Shown here: positions 37,528 through 48,867 of the stretch, one piece after another | How the letters are laid out: every line of letters starts with the position of its first letter | Position numbering within the stretch: the first letter of the stretch is position 1 | NCBI GenBank assembly: GCA_903834185.1 | Contig: CAILHX010000051.1 | Location: 1-64,000 of the forward strand | Reading direction: 5' to 3' | Source of the DNA: an uncultured Methylophilaceae bacterium | Lineage (GTDB): Bacteria; Pseudomonadota; Gammaproteobacteria; Burkholderiales; Methylophilaceae | Length of the DNA: 64,000 bases | The notes under the pieces: generated by a model | Told to the model about the DNA's origin: nothing | Databases searched by the model: none | What the model saw: the letters and a program-made list of their open reading frames with translations, nothing else | Program-made: the position numbers and the translations under genes

Positions 37528-38334
37528 ATGCTAGTCCACCCGCAATTCGACCCTATTGCCATCCATATTGGTTCCTTTGGTATCCACTGGTACGGTCTGA
37601 TGTACCTGACTGCTTTCATGGCCTTTCTCTGGCTGGGCAAGTACCGCATCCAGGCCAATCCGCAAGCGGGTTTCTCTATCCAGATGCTGGATGACATGCT
37701 GTTTTACGGAGCACTGGGTGTGATCCTGGGTGGACGCTTGGGCTATGTGTTGTTCTATCAGCCTTCACACTTTTTCGCACACCCCGCGGAGATACCAGCA
37801 GTCTGGCAAGGCGGTATGTCCTTTCACGGCGGATTTTTGGGCGTACTCACTGCGATGCTGATTGTTGCCCGCAAATATCAGATCAAATGGCTGGCGCTTA
37901 TGGACTTCATTGCACCCCTGGTACCCCTGGGTCTTGGTGCCGGGCGCATGGGAAATTTCATCAACGGCGAATTGTGGGGACGTCCGACCGACTTGCCATG
38001 GGGCATGGTTTTCCCCTATGTAGACCAAGTCCCCCGCCACCCCTCACAATTATATGAATTTGGTCTGGAAGGCATCATCCTGTTTTCGATATTGTGGCTT
38101 TACTCTCGTAAACCGCGCCCCACAGGTGCAGTATCCGGACTATTCCTGATTGGCTACGGTAGTTTCAGATTTTTGGTGGAATTCACGCGTCAGCCTGACA
38201 ACTTTCTGGGTCTGTTGTCACTTGGGTTAAGCATGGGACAATGGCTCAGTCTGCCTATGGTGCTGGCCGGGATATGGATGATAGCCTGGTCGCACAACAC
38301 TGGCTCAGGCAAAACTGGTACCGTGCTAAAATAA
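37528..38334 (+). CDS. lgt: Prolipoprotein diacylglyceryl transferase
   Basis: Lgt transfers a diacylglyceryl group from phosphatidylglycerol to the lipobox cysteine. The 268-residue membrane protein has about seven helices. It also has the [12 protein letters not shown] region and the [21 protein letters not shown] signature that includes the essential Arg and Asn. Its last codons overlap the promoter of rnpB. Confidence 0.94.
   Translation: MLVHPQFDPIAIHIGSFGIHWYGLMYLTAFMAFLWLGKYRIQANPQAGFSIQMLDDMLFYGALGVILGGRLGYVLFYQPSHFFAHPAEIPAVWQGGMSFHGGFLGVLTAMLIVARKYQIKWLALMDFIAPLVPLGLGAGRMGNFINGELWGRPTDLPWGMVFPYVDQVPRHPSQLYEFGLEGIILFSILWLYSRKPRPTGAVSGLFLIGYGSFRFLVEFTRQPDNFLGLLSLGLSMGQWLSLPMVLAGIWMIAWSHNTGSGKTGTVLK
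38324..38332 (+). promoter_or_regulatory. Extended -10 promoter of rnpB, overlapping the lgt stop
   Basis: TGCTAAAAT (38324-38332) has an extended -10 (TG-n-TAAAAT). Its predicted start near 38339-38340 matches the 5' end of the RNase P RNA. The -35 region is weak. The sequence is also the last codons of lgt. Confidence 0.55.
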
Positions 38335-38339
38335 GCACT

Positions 38340-38685
38340 GAAGCTGGCCAGACAGTCGCCGCCTGTGTTTAATGCACAGGGGGAGGAAAGTCCGGGCTGC
38401 ACAGAGCGGGATGACGGCTAACGGCCGTACGCAGCAACTTTTGGGAAACCGAAAGCCAAGGCGAGGAACAGGGCCACAGAGACGAGTAAGCCGTAAGGTG
38501 GAAGTGAAACGCGGTAACCTCCATCCGCAGCAAGACCAAATAGGCTGGCATTTTACTTCGGTAATAAGGCGTGGCTCGCGCTGCCAGCGGGTAGGTTGCT
38601 TGAGTGCACGAGCAATTGTGCGCCTAGAGGAATGACTGTCGCTTACCGCAAGGTATGAACAAAACCCGGCTTATCGGCCAGCTTC
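38340..38685 (+). ncRNA. rnpB: RNase P RNA (type A)
   Basis: The 346-nt RNA begins GAAGCTGGCC and ends GGCCAGCTTC, the paired P1 ends. It shows the universally conserved blocks: AGACAGTCGCCGCC, GGGGAGGAAAGTCCGGGC, ACAGAGACGAG, GGTAA-CTCCA-type J regions, GCAAGACCAAATAGG, and TGACTGTCGCTTACCG-type 3' end with AACCCGGCTTATCGG. It processes tRNA 5' ends. The gene follows lgt directly. Confidence 0.93.
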
Positions 38686-38827
38686 TATTTTCCTATCACC
38701 TTTTACCTTTCTTACACCCAAGCTAATAATTAACATTCAGTTGATTTCATAATCAATTGATTTTTAACAAAAAACAATTTACCAGCTTTCTCAGCTAAGT
38801 ATTTGAGTAAAAAAGAAAAAATAGTAA

Positions 38828-38854
38828 AAAGAGCTTGCAAAGCTCTTTTTTTTT
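38828..38854 (+). terminator. Rho-independent terminator between rnpB and the dcw operon
   Basis: AAAGAGCTT (38828-38836) pairs with AAGCTCTTT (38840-38848) around GCA, followed by a run of T to 38854. It stops transcription before the mraZ operator. The 140 nt before it after rnpB are AT-rich with no gene. Confidence 0.8.
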
Positions 38855-38871
38855 ATCTATAGTTCCACCCA

Positions 38872-38897
38872 GTGGGAAAAAGTGGGATTTTGTGGGA
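38872..38897 (+). promoter_or_regulatory. MraZ operator: three GTGGGA repeats at 10-nt spacing
   Basis: GTGGGA occurs at 38872, 38882 and 38892, exactly one helical turn apart. This is the known DNA-binding pattern of MraZ, which represses its own dcw operon. The mraZ gene starts about 100 nt downstream. I could not place the -10 and -35 with confidence. Confidence 0.85.
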
Positions 38898-39000
38898 GTC
38901 GCTGTTCGAAACTAAGGGCGGATGGCGACTACCCTTTGTTGCCATTCTCCCCGATAGCACTCAGGGAAAATTTAAAACGGGTTCATTTTAAGGCTCATTC

Positions 39001-39441
39001 ATGTTTCGCGGCGCAACCTCTCTCAATCTTGATGCTAAAGGCCGGCTGGCAGTACCCAGCCGGCATAGAGACGCCCTGATGAACCAGTCCGCAGGTCAGT
39101 TGGTACTTACCGCACACCCCCATCGTTGCTTGCTGCTTTACCCGCAACCGGCATGGGAACCCATACAGGCAAAGATCATGTCGCTTTCCAGCTTTGACCG
39201 TCAATCGAGTGCGCTTCAGCGTTTACTGGTGGGCTATGCCGAGGATATGGAGATGGATAGCGCCGGACGCTTGCTGGTCTCGCCGGCCTTGCGCGAATTC
39301 GCGCAACTGGAGAAGTCCGCCATGCTGGTCGGTCAAGGCAGCCATTTTGAATTGTGGAGCATGGAAGCCTGGAAGGCGCAACTGGAACAAGTAATGGATG
39401 CCGAGTCCTTGCCCACAGAGCTGGAAGGTTTTTCGTTGTGA
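39001..39441 (+). CDS. mraZ: Transcriptional regulator MraZ
   Basis: The 146-residue protein has the two-fold AbrB/SpoVT-like repeats: [21 protein letters not shown] and a second [16 protein letters not shown] motif. MraZ binds the GTGGGA repeats upstream and tunes expression of the cell division and cell wall operon. It overlaps rsmH by four nt. Confidence 0.93.
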   Translation: MFRGATSLNLDAKGRLAVPSRHRDALMNQSAGQLVLTAHPHRCLLLYPQPAWEPIQAKIMSLSSFDRQSSALQRLLVGYAEDMEMDSAGRLLVSPALREFAQLEKSAMLVGQGSHFELWSMEAWKAQLEQVMDAESLPTELEGFSL

Positions 39442-40388
39442 CCGCAGGGCTGAACGCCCACCCACAACACCTTCCGGTATTGCTTCATGAAGCGGTCGAG
39501 GCATTGAACATAGCTGCAGATGGCATTTATGTAGATGGCACATTCGGTCGCGGCGGGCATAGTCTGGCGATTTTGCAAAAACTGGGTAAGGGCGGGCGGC
39601 TGATTGCCTTCGACAGAGATGCGCAAGCGATTGAAGCGGCACAGAATATCAACGACCCGCGCTTCACTGCAGTGAGAAGCCCGTTTAGCCAGATGGAAAA
39701 GATTTTAAGGGATTTAGGTATTTCAAAGGTGGCTGGCGTGTTGCTCGATATAGGTGTTTCGTCACCGCAGATTAATGAGGCCGAAAGGGGTTTCAGCTTT
39801 AAAAACGATGGTCCTTTGGATATGCGGATGGACCAAAGTCGCGGGCAGACTGCCGCAGAGTTTTTAGCAACAACATCCGAGCAACAACTTCAGGAGGTTA
39901 TAAAAAATTATGGTGAAGAACGGTTTGCTAAACAGATTGCAAGGGCGCTTGTTGCGGCACGCACAGACGGGCAGCACATTCACACTACTCGACAACTTGC
40001 CACGATCGTGGCAGGCGCTGTCACCAAAGTCGAGCCCGGTCAGGATCCGGCGACACGCACCTTTCAAGCTTTACGGATTTTCATCAATCAGGAGCTTGAG
40101 GAATTGTCGCTAGCGCTGCCTCATTGCGCTGAAATTCTTGCCCCCGGCGGCAGATTAGCCGTCATCAGCTTCCATTCCCTGGAAGATCGAATCGTAAAAC
40201 GTTTTATTCGTTCGCAGCAAGACCGCGATGACCTCCCCAGTAATTTCCCTGTGCGTGCAGCAGATTTGCCGCAACCCCGTCTCATCGCCGTGGGCAAGGC
40301 AATCAAGCCCGGCAAACAGGAAGTCGCTTTCAACCCGCGCTCACGCAGTGCGGTATTGCGCGTGGCAGAAAGAACCTCAACGCCATGA
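39438..40388 (+). CDS. rsmH: 16S rRNA (cytosine-1402-N4)-methyltransferase RsmH (MraW)
   Basis: RsmH N4-methylates C1402 in 16S rRNA. The 316 residues contain [13 protein letters not shown] (SAM motif), [18 protein letters not shown] and the [14 protein letters not shown] motif. Start GTG 39438 overlaps the mraZ stop (GTGA). It overlaps ftsL by four nt. Confidence 0.93.
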   Translation: MTAGLNAHPQHLPVLLHEAVEALNIAADGIYVDGTFGRGGHSLAILQKLGKGGRLIAFDRDAQAIEAAQNINDPRFTAVRSPFSQMEKILRDLGISKVAGVLLDIGVSSPQINEAERGFSFKNDGPLDMRMDQSRGQTAAEFLATTSEQQLQEVIKNYGEERFAKQIARALVAARTDGQHIHTTRQLATIVAGAVTKVEPGQDPATRTFQALRIFINQELEELSLALPHCAEILAPGGRLAVISFHSLEDRIVKRFIRSQQDRDDLPSNFPVRAADLPQPRLIAVGKAIKPGKQEVAFNPRSRSAVLRVAERTSTP

Positions 40389-40657
40389 CCAAGCTAAATC
40401 TCATTTTGCTGGCGATCCTGTTGTGCTGCGCACTAAGTGTGGTGACCTCGCAACACAAGGCACGCAAGCTTTATATCGAACTGCAACAGCAACAAAATCA
40501 GGCCAAACAATACGAGATTGAATGGGGGCAATTAGAGCTGGAACAAAGTACCTGGGCAGTACATTCCCGTATTGAGCAAGTTGCTGCCAGCCAGTTACAG
40601 ATGAAAGTGCCGGAAGCCTCGCGCATTCAGGTCATCCAGCTTGGAGGGGTACGCTGA
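40385..40657 (+). CDS. ftsL: Cell division protein FtsL
   Basis: The 90-residue protein has a short cytoplasmic tail, one membrane helix (residues about 3-21) and a periplasmic coiled coil with a leucine-zipper-like pattern ([21 protein letters not shown]). FtsL links FtsQ/FtsB to FtsI/FtsW in the septal complex. Size, single helix and position between rsmH and ftsI make the call secure despite low sequence conservation. Confidence 0.9.
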   Translation: MTKLNLILLAILLCCALSVVTSQHKARKLYIELQQQQNQAKQYEIEWGQLELEQSTWAVHSRIEQVAASQLQMKVPEASRIQVIQLGGVR

Positions 40658-42408
40658 TGGCGCAAAGCGCTGCTCAGATACTATCAAAAGCAAGAGCGCA
40701 GGCCATGCCGATGCGCCTGCCTTCCTGGCGCAGACGCGCACTGCTGATCGGGTTGATGCTTTGCTTTGCGATGCTGTTAGGCCGAGCCGTTTACCTGCAG
40801 GGTCTGCACCGCGATTTCCTGCAACAAAAAGGCGATCAGCGTTATGGCCGTACGCTCAGCATTTTCGCGCATCGCGGCATGATCACCGACCGCAATAATG
40901 AACCGCTGGCAATCAGCACGCCTGTGGAATCGGTCTGGGCCAGCCCGCCGGATGTCGAGATTACACCGCAACAAACAAAAAACCTGGCGGAATTGCTGCA
41001 AATAAAACCGGGTGAAATCAATAAAAAAATAAAAAATAACGACAAAAACTTTATTTATCTCAAGCGCCGCATGCCTCCCGAGGCCGCCGCACGGGTGATG
41101 CAGCTCGGCATTCCCGGCATATATCTGCAACGGGAATACCGGCGTTTTTATCCGGCAGGCGACATGTCGGCTCATATCATCGGTTTCACCGGTGCTGAAG
41201 ACATCGGTCAGGAAGGGGTGGAGCTGGTGTATCAACACTGGCTGGGCGGCAAACAAGGCAGTCGCCGCGTGATCCAGGACAGGCAGGGGCACATCATAGA
41301 AGAGCTGGAAGAAGTCAAAGTACCGCAAGAGGGACGTGATCTGGTGCTATCCATAGACAGGCGTATTCAGTATCTTGCTCATCGCGAGCTGGCGCACGCG
41401 GTCGAAATCAACAAAGCCAAGGCTGGCAGTATCGTGGTGCTTGATTCGCGTACCGGCGAGGTGTTGGCATTAGCCAACCAGCCTACTTACAACCCGAATG
41501 CACCCACCAATCTGGCGGTAAGTGCCCGCAACCGTGCCATCGTGGATACCTTCGAGCCAGGCTCCACACTGAAGCCGTTCACTGTTGCAACTGCGCTGGA
41601 AGCGGGTACCTTCAAGCCCGATACTTTAATCAATACCGGTAACGGTAAGTATAGTATCGGCCCAGCCACCATCAGTGATGCGCATCCGGTGGGGATAGTC
41701 ACTGTGGCACAAGTGATACAAAAATCATCTAACGTCGGCGCTGCCAAAATAGCCCTTACCCTCGCGCCCGAAGCAATGTGGCGGATGTTTAACCAGATGG
41801 GTTTCGGCTCCACTTCGCATATCGGTTTCCCCGGCGAAGCCTCCGGTCACCTGCGCCCTTGGCAACACTGGCGGCCTATCGAACAAGCGACCATGGCTTA
41901 TGGTCATGGCATTTCACTGAGCCTGATACAACTTGCGCGCGCTTACACCGCGTTTGCCAACGATGGCGAGATCAAACCTATTTCATTACTCAAGCTAAAT
42001 GAACCACCTATCGGTCAACATGTGATCTCGGCACAAACCGCCAAAGAGATCCGCGATATGCTGGAATTAGTTGTGCAGCCTGGAGGCACAGCCCCCAGAG
42101 CGCAAATAGCAGGCTATCGCGTTGCCGGAAAAACCGGCACTGCACATAAATTGCTCAACGGGCAGTACGCCGAGAACCTCTATGTCTCATCCTTTATCGG
42201 CATGGCTCCAGCCACTAATCCGCGTCTGATCATTGCAGTAATGATTGATGAACCTAGCGCCGGAGAATATTACGGTGGCGCTGTCGCTGCACCGGTGTTC
42301 AGCAATGTGATGGCAGGTGCGTTGAGGATACTGGCAATTCCGCAGGATGCACCGGCCTCCAACATCGCTCCCGTGATCAACGCCCCTGAAGTCAAGGAGA
42401 GTGTATGA
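40657..42408 (+). CDS. ftsI: Septal peptidoglycan transpeptidase FtsI (PBP3)
   Basis: The 583-residue protein has a basic cytoplasmic tail, one membrane anchor (about residues 29-48) and the class B PBP dimerisation domain. The transpeptidase domain carries the catalytic motifs SxxK in EPGSTLKPFT, SxN in QKSSNVG and KTG in GKTGTAHK. It crosslinks septal peptidoglycan with FtsW. It overlaps ftsL and murE. Confidence 0.94.
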   Translation: MAQSAAQILSKARAQAMPMRLPSWRRRALLIGLMLCFAMLLGRAVYLQGLHRDFLQQKGDQRYGRTLSIFAHRGMITDRNNEPLAISTPVESVWASPPDVEITPQQTKNLAELLQIKPGEINKKIKNNDKNFIYLKRRMPPEAAARVMQLGIPGIYLQREYRRFYPAGDMSAHIIGFTGAEDIGQEGVELVYQHWLGGKQGSRRVIQDRQGHIIEELEEVKVPQEGRDLVLSIDRRIQYLAHRELAHAVEINKAKAGSIVVLDSRTGEVLALANQPTYNPNAPTNLAVSARNRAIVDTFEPGSTLKPFTVATALEAGTFKPDTLINTGNGKYSIGPATISDAHPVGIVTVAQVIQKSSNVGAAKIALTLAPEAMWRMFNQMGFGSTSHIGFPGEASGHLRPWQHWRPIEQATMAYGHGISLSLIQLARAYTAFANDGEIKPISLLKLNEPPIGQHVISAQTAKEIRDMLELVVQPGGTAPRAQIAGYRVAGKTGTAHKLLNGQYAENLYVSSFIGMAPATNPRLIIAVMIDEPSAGEYYGGAVAAPVFSNVMAGALRILAIPQDAPASNIAPVINAPEVKESV

Positions 42409-43835
42409 CGACAGGCGCACAGATACTGGCACAAATGCAGGATATGCAACCGCGCCGCCTGGTGAACGATAGTCGTCAGGTGCACCACGGAGATGCGTTC
42501 ATCGCGTATCCTGGCGAACACGTGGATGGCCGCGATTTCATACAGCAGGCCATCGCACAAGGCGCAACAGCGATACTGTGGGAAAGCACCGGTTATGCAT
42601 GGAACGCGGACTGGGATATTGCCAATTGGCCGGTGAGTAATCTGCGTGAGCAGGTGGGCAGCCTCGCCAGCGCTTTTTATGGCGAACCCTCGCAGAAACT
42701 ATGGGTGATCGGCGTCACCGGCACCAACGGCAAAACTTCTTGCAGCCACTGGGTGGCGCAAGCACTGCAAATACTGGGGCGTAACACCGCCATCATCGGC
42801 ACACTGGGAAACGGCTTTCCCAATGCTTTGTCGGCAACCATCAATACCACGCCGGATCCCATTCTGCTGCACGGACTATTGGCCGAGTATCTGGCGCAAG
42901 GCACGACGGATATCGCCATGGAAGTTTCCTCTCACGCGCTGGTGCAACACCGCGTCAATGGCATGAAATTCGATGTGGCGGTATTGACCAATCTGTCACG
43001 TGACCATCTGGATTTCCACGGCGACATGACAAACTACATCGCCGCCAAGCGCATATTGTTTGAATGGCCGGATTTGCAGCATGCGGTACTGAATGTTGAT
43101 GATGCGTTCGGCGCTGAAATGGCGCAACAACTTGATAAACGCAAAATCGATGTAGTCACTTATGGCTTCGATCAGGCCGATGTGCAAGGGCACGATCTCA
43201 GCTTCAATGCCCACGGACTCACCATGCGCGTGACTACGCCTCAAGGAGAGGCCGTTTTATCCGCCCAACTGGTAGGCCGTTTCAATGCCTACAACCTGCT
43301 GGCAGTACTGGCGGCTTTGCTTTGTTCGGGCATCCGCTTGCAGGATGCGGTGAGCGCCATCTCCAAACTCATTCCGGTCGCTGGTCGTATGCAGCAACTT
43401 GGCGGCGGCAAACTGCCATTAGTTGTGGTGGATTATGCGCACACTCCGGATGCGTTGCAAAAAGTGCTCTCCACCCTAAGAGAGCAATGCAGCGGACGCT
43501 TGATCTGCGTATTCGGTTGCGGTGGCGACCGCGACAAAGGCAAACGCCCTTTAATGGGCGAAACAGTGTCGAACCTGGCAGATTACGCCATTATCACTGC
43601 CGATAACCCGCGCCATGAGGATGTGAACGATATCATTGCCGACATCGTGCAGGATATGCGCGGCGCGTATCTGATAGAACCGGATCGCGCTAGTGCGATC
43701 CGCCTTGCCATCCGGCAAGCGCAGGCTGGCGACATTGTTTTGCTGGCCGGGAAAGGTCATGAAGATTATCAACAGATAGGTACGCAAAAACTACCTTTCA
43801 GCGATCTGGATTTTGCCAGGGAGGCGCTGTCATGA
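42405..43835 (+). CDS. murE: UDP-MurNAc-L-Ala-D-Glu:meso-DAP ligase
   Basis: MurE adds meso-diaminopimelate to the peptidoglycan precursor. The 476 residues include the ATP loop TGTNGKTSCSHW, the carbamylated lysine region around ...KFDVAVLTNLSRDHLDFHG, and the DNPRHEDVNDI motif, the DNPR signature of meso-DAP specificity. That fits dapF in this window. Overlaps ftsI and murF by four nt each. Confidence 0.94.
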   Translation: MTTGAQILAQMQDMQPRRLVNDSRQVHHGDAFIAYPGEHVDGRDFIQQAIAQGATAILWESTGYAWNADWDIANWPVSNLREQVGSLASAFYGEPSQKLWVIGVTGTNGKTSCSHWVAQALQILGRNTAIIGTLGNGFPNALSATINTTPDPILLHGLLAEYLAQGTTDIAMEVSSHALVQHRVNGMKFDVAVLTNLSRDHLDFHGDMTNYIAAKRILFEWPDLQHAVLNVDDAFGAEMAQQLDKRKIDVVTYGFDQADVQGHDLSFNAHGLTMRVTTPQGEAVLSAQLVGRFNAYNLLAVLAALLCSGIRLQDAVSAISKLIPVAGRMQQLGGGKLPLVVVDYAHTPDALQKVLSTLREQCSGRLICVFGCGGDRDKGKRPLMGETVSNLADYAIITADNPRHEDVNDIIADIVQDMRGAYLIEPDRASAIRLAIRQAQAGDIVLLAGKGHEDYQQIGTQKLPFSDLDFAREALS

Positions 43836-45208
43836 TGATGCTCTCCACAGCAGCAAAAGCAACCAATGGTCAACTCATCGGTGCCGATGCAATGTTTAAC
43901 GCGGTGAGTACGGACAGCCGCAACATCAATGCGGATAATCTATTCATTGCGCTTAAAGGTGACAGCTTTGACGGGCACGACTACGCAGCCCAGTGCCTGC
44001 AGCAAGGAGCGGCAGGCATTCTGGTAAGTAAAAAAATCGAAACGGAAAAGCCGCAAATCGTGGTGCAGGACACGCGTCTGGCGCTGGGTAAGCTGGCGCA
44101 ATATTGGCGCGAACAATTCGACATCCCGCTTGCCGCGATTACGGGCAGCAACGGCAAAACCACGGTCAAGGAGATGCTGGCGTCTATTCTGCGTCATGTC
44201 GCCGGCGATCAGCATGTGCTGGCGACCGAAGGCAATCTGAATAACGATATTGGCCTGCCATTGACTTTGCTCAAACTGCAATCGCATCATCGTTTTGCGG
44301 TTGCCGAAATGGGTATGAGCAACCCCGGCGAGATTGATTACCTGACCCACCTTGCCCACCCCAGCGTGGCTGTTGTCAATAACGCGCATCCTGCGCATCT
44401 GCTAGGCATGGGCAATGTAGAGGCGATCGCCAGAGAAAAAGGCAGCATCTTCAATGGTCTGGGTCCTACTGGCATCGCCGTTTTCAACGCCGATGATACT
44501 TTTGCACCACTGTGGAAATCGTTGGCGGGGTCAAACAAGACGCTGACTTTCGGACTGAAGCATGCTGCCGATATCAGCGCTGACTATCAATTGAAAGCTG
44601 ATTGTTCGCAGCTCACCATCAAAACTGCCAGCGGCAGCATCTCTGTCAGCATCGGGGTGCCGGGCACACACAATATAAGTAATGCACTGGCGGCCACTGC
44701 TGCTGCCTTGGCCATGGGGATAAGCTTGCCTGACGTTGCTGCGGGCCTGGCAGCTTTTGCAGGGGTCAAAGGTCGATTGCAGCTTAAACAAGGCAAGGCC
44801 GGAGCAATGGTGATAGATGACAGCTATAACGCCAACCCGGCATCCATGCGTGCTGCTATCTCGGTACTTGCTGAAGCTTCCGGCCAGAAAATTCTGGTAG
44901 TAGGCGACATGGGTGAACTAGGTGATGACGCCAAGCGCTTGCACGAAGAAATCGGCACATTTGCCAAACAGTCAGGGATAGACCAGCTTTTCGCGCTGGG
45001 CGAAGCAAGTCAGCACATCGCACTTGCCTTCGGCGACAAAGCGCGACATTTCGATACGCCTGCAGCCTTGGTGGAAGGGCTGGCTCCTTATCTGGAATCC
45101 AACACTACGATACTGGTTAAAGGTTCGCGCTTCATGAAAATGGAGCGTGTAACCGAAGCCATACTTATGAACACAAACGCCTGCCCGCAGGCTGAAAGGG
45201 TGCACTGA
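43832..45208 (+). CDS. murF: UDP-MurNAc-tripeptide:D-Ala-D-Ala ligase
   Basis: MurF attaches D-Ala-D-Ala, the last amino acid step. The 458-residue Mur ligase has [13 protein letters not shown] for [15 protein letters not shown] and [14 protein letters not shown], and the conserved [14 protein letters not shown] segment. Two further ATG codons lie within the first seven codons, so the exact start is uncertain by two residues. It overlaps mraY by one nt. Confidence 0.94.
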   Translation: MMMLSTAAKATNGQLIGADAMFNAVSTDSRNINADNLFIALKGDSFDGHDYAAQCLQQGAAGILVSKKIETEKPQIVVQDTRLALGKLAQYWREQFDIPLAAITGSNGKTTVKEMLASILRHVAGDQHVLATEGNLNNDIGLPLTLLKLQSHHRFAVAEMGMSNPGEIDYLTHLAHPSVAVVNNAHPAHLLGMGNVEAIAREKGSIFNGLGPTGIAVFNADDTFAPLWKSLAGSNKTLTFGLKHAADISADYQLKADCSQLTIKTASGSISVSIGVPGTHNISNALAATAAALAMGISLPDVAAGLAAFAGVKGRLQLKQGKAGAMVIDDSYNANPASMRAAISVLAEASGQKILVVGDMGELGDDAKRLHEEIGTFAKQSGIDQLFALGEASQHIALAFGDKARHFDTPAALVEGLAPYLESNTTILVKGSRFMKMERVTEAILMNTNACPQAERVH

Positions 45209-46311
45209 TGCTATTAGAGCTTACACGCTGGCTGGCTCATGATCTACGGGCATTTAACGTATTCAATTACATCACCTTGCGTGCTGTGCTGGCCATTCTT
45301 ACCTCACTGGCGATCTCGTTATTGGTCGGGCCAACGATGATACGCAAACTGACCCAGTATAAGGTAGGCCAATCGGTACGCGACAATGGTCCGCAGACGC
45401 ATTTGATCAAGGCCGGAACGCCCACCATGGGAGGAGCGCTGATACTGGTTTCCATTGCCATCGCCACTTTGCTGTGGGCCGACCTGCATAATCGCTATGT
45501 ATGGGTAGTCCTGTTTACCACACTGGGATTCGGCATCATAGGTTGGGTGGACGACTGGCGCAAAGTCGTGCATCGCAACCCGAAGGGCCTTTCGGCCAAA
45601 GAAAAATACTTCTGGCAATCGGTGATCGGATTCAGCGTGGCTGGTTATCTGTATGCAACCTCGTCACTGCCTGCAAACACCGAGCTTATCGTACCGTTCT
45701 TCAAGCATCTGGTATTTCCGCTTGGCGCTTTCGGTTTCATTGTGCTGACTTATCTGGTGATCGTGGGTTCAAGCAATGCAGTCAATCTTACCGACGGCCT
45801 GGATGGTCTTGCCATCATGCCGACAGTGCTGGTCAGCAGTGCCCTGGCAATATTCGCCTACGCCACCGGTCACTTGTTCTTCTCAAAATATCTGGGTATC
45901 CCTTACGTGCCGGGTGCCGGCGAACTGGCGGTGTTCTGCTCGGCAGTAGCCGGGGCCGGGCTGGGCTTTCTGTGGTTCAACGCTTACCCCGCGGAAGTGT
46001 TCATGGGTGACGTCGGCGCACTGGCACTGGGGGCGGCGCTGGGCACTGTCGCGGTCATTGTGCGTCAGGAAATCGTGCTGTTCATCATGGGCGGCGTATT
46101 CGTGGTCGAGACGGTATCGGTTGCTGCGCAGGTCAGCTACTTCAAGTACACAAAATACAAATATGGCGAAGGCCAGCGCATCTTCCTCATGGCGCCGCTG
46201 CATCACCACTACGAGCAAAAAGGCTGGAAAGAGACGCAAGTGGTGGTGCGCTTCTGGATCATCACCATGATGCTGGTGCTGCTCGGACTATCAACGTTGA
46301 AACTGCGATAA
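45208..46311 (+). CDS. mraY: Phospho-N-acetylmuramoyl-pentapeptide transferase
   Basis: MraY moves the pentapeptide to undecaprenyl phosphate, which forms lipid I. The 367-residue protein has about ten membrane helices and the family motifs [10 protein letters not shown], the aspartate-rich [32 protein letters not shown] and the basic [15 protein letters not shown] loop. It lies between murF and murD, as usual. Confidence 0.95.
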   Translation: MLLELTRWLAHDLRAFNVFNYITLRAVLAILTSLAISLLVGPTMIRKLTQYKVGQSVRDNGPQTHLIKAGTPTMGGALILVSIAIATLLWADLHNRYVWVVLFTTLGFGIIGWVDDWRKVVHRNPKGLSAKEKYFWQSVIGFSVAGYLYATSSLPANTELIVPFFKHLVFPLGAFGFIVLTYLVIVGSSNAVNLTDGLDGLAIMPTVLVSSALAIFAYATGHLFFSKYLGIPYVPGAGELAVFCSAVAGAGLGFLWFNAYPAEVFMGDVGALALGAALGTVAVIVRQEIVLFIMGGVFVVETVSVAAQVSYFKYTKYKYGEGQRIFLMAPLHHHYEQKGWKETQVVVRFWIITMMLVLLGLSTLKLR

Positions 46312-46318
46312 CAGGTAA

Positions 46319-47686
46319 ATGCTACCCATGGAACTTGATCTGAAAAACAAGCGAGTATTGGTGCTGGGACTGGGTGATACCGGCCTGTCTGCACTGCGCT
46401 GGCTGTCAGGTCAAGGGGCCACACTCAGCGTCGCAGATAGCCGTGATACACCGCCCAATCTGGCACTGGTACAAGTGGATATGCCGAAAGTGACCGTTTA
46501 TCTGGGGGCATTTCAGGAACGGGCTTTTGCCGGAGCAGAGTTGATAGTCATCAGTCCAGGCGTTGCTTTGAACGAGCCGCAAATACAAGCGGCTATCGCA
46601 CGCGGGATTCCAGTGGTAGGTGACATAGAGTTGTTTGCCCGTTTCCGCCCGAGAAAAAGCAAGGTGATCGCCATTACCGGTTCCAATGGCAAGAGCACAG
46701 TGACCAGTCTGGTAGGCGCCATGTGCCAAAAAGCCGGTCTGAAAACCATAGTTGCAGGCAATATCGGGGTTCCCGTGCTGGATACCTTGGCTATGGATAC
46801 GCCTGACGTTTACGTACTGGAGCTTTCCAGCTTTCAACTTGAAACCACCTCCAGTCTGAATGCTGACGCGGCGACTGTGCTTAACATCAGCGAAGATCAT
46901 CTGGACCGCTACGCTGGCATCGCCGAGTATGCCGCCGCCAAAGCTCGTATTTTTAACGGTACTGGCGTGCAAGTGCTGAACCGGCGCAATAGCTGGAGCA
47001 AGCGCATGGCACTGCCGGATCGGCATGTAGTGTATTTCGGAGATGACGGTCCGGACAATGCGCACAATTACGGCTTGCGCCAGACAGGCCGTGACATATG
47101 GTTGATGCAGGGCGATACCGATCTGCTGAATTTCGCAGAATGCCGGATCGCCGGGTTGCACAACGCCACTAATGCACTGGCCGCACTGGCATTGTGCCGA
47201 GCCATAGGCCTGAATCGCCCGCCATTGCTTGCGGCAATGCGCGAGTTCAAGGGCTTGCCGCATCGGGTTGAATGGGTCACCGAAATCAACGGCATTACCT
47301 TCTTTGACGATTCCAAAGGCACCAATGTAGGTGCAACTTGCGCTGCCATCGACGGATTGCCGCCAAAAGTAGTGTTGATCGCTGGCGGTGACGGAAAAGG
47401 CCAAAACTTCGACCCTCTGCAGCAATATATTCAACGCAATGCAAGGAGCGTAATCCTGATAGGGCGTGACGCGCCCATCATCGCCGCCGCCATCAAAGCG
47501 TCCAATGTGCCGATGATTTCTGCCAAGAACATGCAGGAAGCGGTGCAAAAAGCTTTTTCTGCTGCACAACCGGGCGATGCGGTGCTGCTCTCTCCTGCTT
47601 GCGCCAGTTTCGATATGTTCCGTAACTATGTGCACCGCGCCGAAGTATTCATTGACGCTGTCCGTCATTTGGAGGCCACCACATGA
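46319..47686 (+). CDS. murD: UDP-MurNAc-L-alanine:D-glutamate ligase
   Basis: MurD adds D-glutamate. The 455-residue ligase has the N-terminal [15 protein letters not shown], the ATP loop [13 protein letters not shown], and the [22 protein letters not shown] and NDNDHLDRY-type central motifs (seen as [12 protein letters not shown]). ATG 46328 is an alternative start. The stop overlaps ftsW by four nt. Confidence 0.93.
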   Translation: MLPMELDLKNKRVLVLGLGDTGLSALRWLSGQGATLSVADSRDTPPNLALVQVDMPKVTVYLGAFQERAFAGAELIVISPGVALNEPQIQAAIARGIPVVGDIELFARFRPRKSKVIAITGSNGKSTVTSLVGAMCQKAGLKTIVAGNIGVPVLDTLAMDTPDVYVLELSSFQLETTSSLNADAATVLNISEDHLDRYAGIAEYAAAKARIFNGTGVQVLNRRNSWSKRMALPDRHVVYFGDDGPDNAHNYGLRQTGRDIWLMQGDTDLLNFAECRIAGLHNATNALAALALCRAIGLNRPPLLAAMREFKGLPHRVEWVTEINGITFFDDSKGTNVGATCAAIDGLPPKVVLIAGGDGKGQNFDPLQQYIQRNARSVILIGRDAPIIAAAIKASNVPMISAKNMQEAVQKAFSAAQPGDAVLLSPACASFDMFRNYVHRAEVFIDAVRHLEATT

Positions 47687-48867
47687 TAGACAGCATGAAC
47701 GGGATGATGACCATGTTGCGTGAGCGCGGCAAGATCGTTGCGCCACCTTACGACCAGGCATTGCTATGGGCGGTGTTGCTATTACTGTCATTCGGATTGG
47801 TGATGGTGTATTCCGCCTCTATCGCCCTGGCCGAAGCTGACAAGTCTTTCGGCCATCAGTCAACCTATTTCCTGGTACGCCACACCATCTTTTTAATCAT
47901 AGGGCTGCTGGCCGGATTAGTGACGTTTCAATTTCCCACACGTTTTTGGCAAAAAATGGCCCCTTTGCTTTTTTTAGTCGGACTGGCTTTGCTGGTGCTG
48001 GTACTTATTCCGCATATCGGGCGCGAAGTGAATGGCAGTCGTCGCTGGATACCTCTTATTTTCTTCACCTTGCAACCCTCGGAACTGATGAAGTTATTCG
48101 CCGCCATGTATGTCGCCGACTATACGGTACGCAAAGCTGCATTTCTGCATAGCTTTACCCGCGGATTCCTGCCCATGCTGGCAGTGATGCTGTTGGTAGC
48201 GGGCTTGTTGTTACGTGAACCTGATTTCGGCGCTTTCGCCGTGATCGCTGCGGTGTCTATTTCCATTTTGTGGCTGGGCGGAATCAATGGGCGCATCTTT
48301 GCAGGCTTGCTGGTAATGCTGGTGACAGGTCTGGTTTTCCTCATCTGGAGCTCGCCATACCGTTTGCAACGCATCACCGGATTCATGGACCCTTGGGCCG
48401 ATCCATACGGCAAAGGCTATCAGCTCTCGCACGCCCTGATTGCCTTCGGACGTGGCGAACTTTTCGGCGTCGGCTTGGGAGGCAGCGTGGAAAAACTGCT
48501 CTACCTGCCGGAAGCACACACTGACTTTTTATTAGCCGTGATTGCGGAAGAACTGGGATTCCTGGGGGTACTTGCCGTGGTACTCGCATTTGTGTGGCTG
48601 GTGATGCGCGCCTTCAGTATCGCCAAGGAAGCCGCACTGTATGAGCGTAACTTCTCCGCCCTGCTGGCACAAGGCATAGGCGTATGGCTGGGCATGCAGT
48701 CATTCATCAACATGGGCGTCAACATGGGGCTGTTGCCCACCAAAGGCTTGACGTTACCACTGTTGTCCTTCGGCGGCAGCGGCATCGTTGCCAATTGTAT
48801 TGCACTGGCTATATTGCTGCGTATTGATTATGAAAACAGACGCCTCGCGAAAGGGTTACCCGCATGA
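47683..48867 (+). CDS. ftsW: Septal peptidoglycan glycosyltransferase FtsW
   Basis: FtsW is the SEDS-family polymerase that works with FtsI. The 394 residues form about ten helices with conserved VYSAS near the start, [11 protein letters not shown], the catalytic loop region and [21 protein letters not shown], and the [19 protein letters not shown] loop. Its TGA overlaps the ATG of the duplicated murG head, keeping the normal ATGA coupling. Confidence 0.94.
   Translation: MIDSMNGMMTMLRERGKIVAPPYDQALLWAVLLLLSFGLVMVYSASIALAEADKSFGHQSTYFLVRHTIFLIIGLLAGLVTFQFPTRFWQKMAPLLFLVGLALLVLVLIPHIGREVNGSRRWIPLIFFTLQPSELMKLFAAMYVADYTVRKAAFLHSFTRGFLPMLAVMLLVAGLLLREPDFGAFAVIAAVSISILWLGGINGRIFAGLLVMLVTGLVFLIWSSPYRLQRITGFMDPWADPYGKGYQLSHALIAFGRGELFGVGLGGSVEKLLYLPEAHTDFLLAVIAEELGFLGVLAVVLAFVWLVMRAFSIAKEAALYERNFSALLAQGIGVWLGMQSFINMGVNMGLLPTKGLTLPLLSFGGSGIVANCIALAILLRIDYENRRLAKGLPA

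Noticed and set aside
39354-39437. RsmH start inside mraZ
   Set aside because: The extra residues come from the mraZ frame shadow. GTG 39438 overlaps the mraZ stop in the usual way and gives a normal-length RsmH.
46406-47791. Long antisense ORF (461 codons) opposite murD
   Set aside because: It mirrors the murD reading frame exactly, has a Cys/His-rich composition typical of reverse-strand shadows and no ribosome-binding site. MurD is convincingly coding on the other strand.
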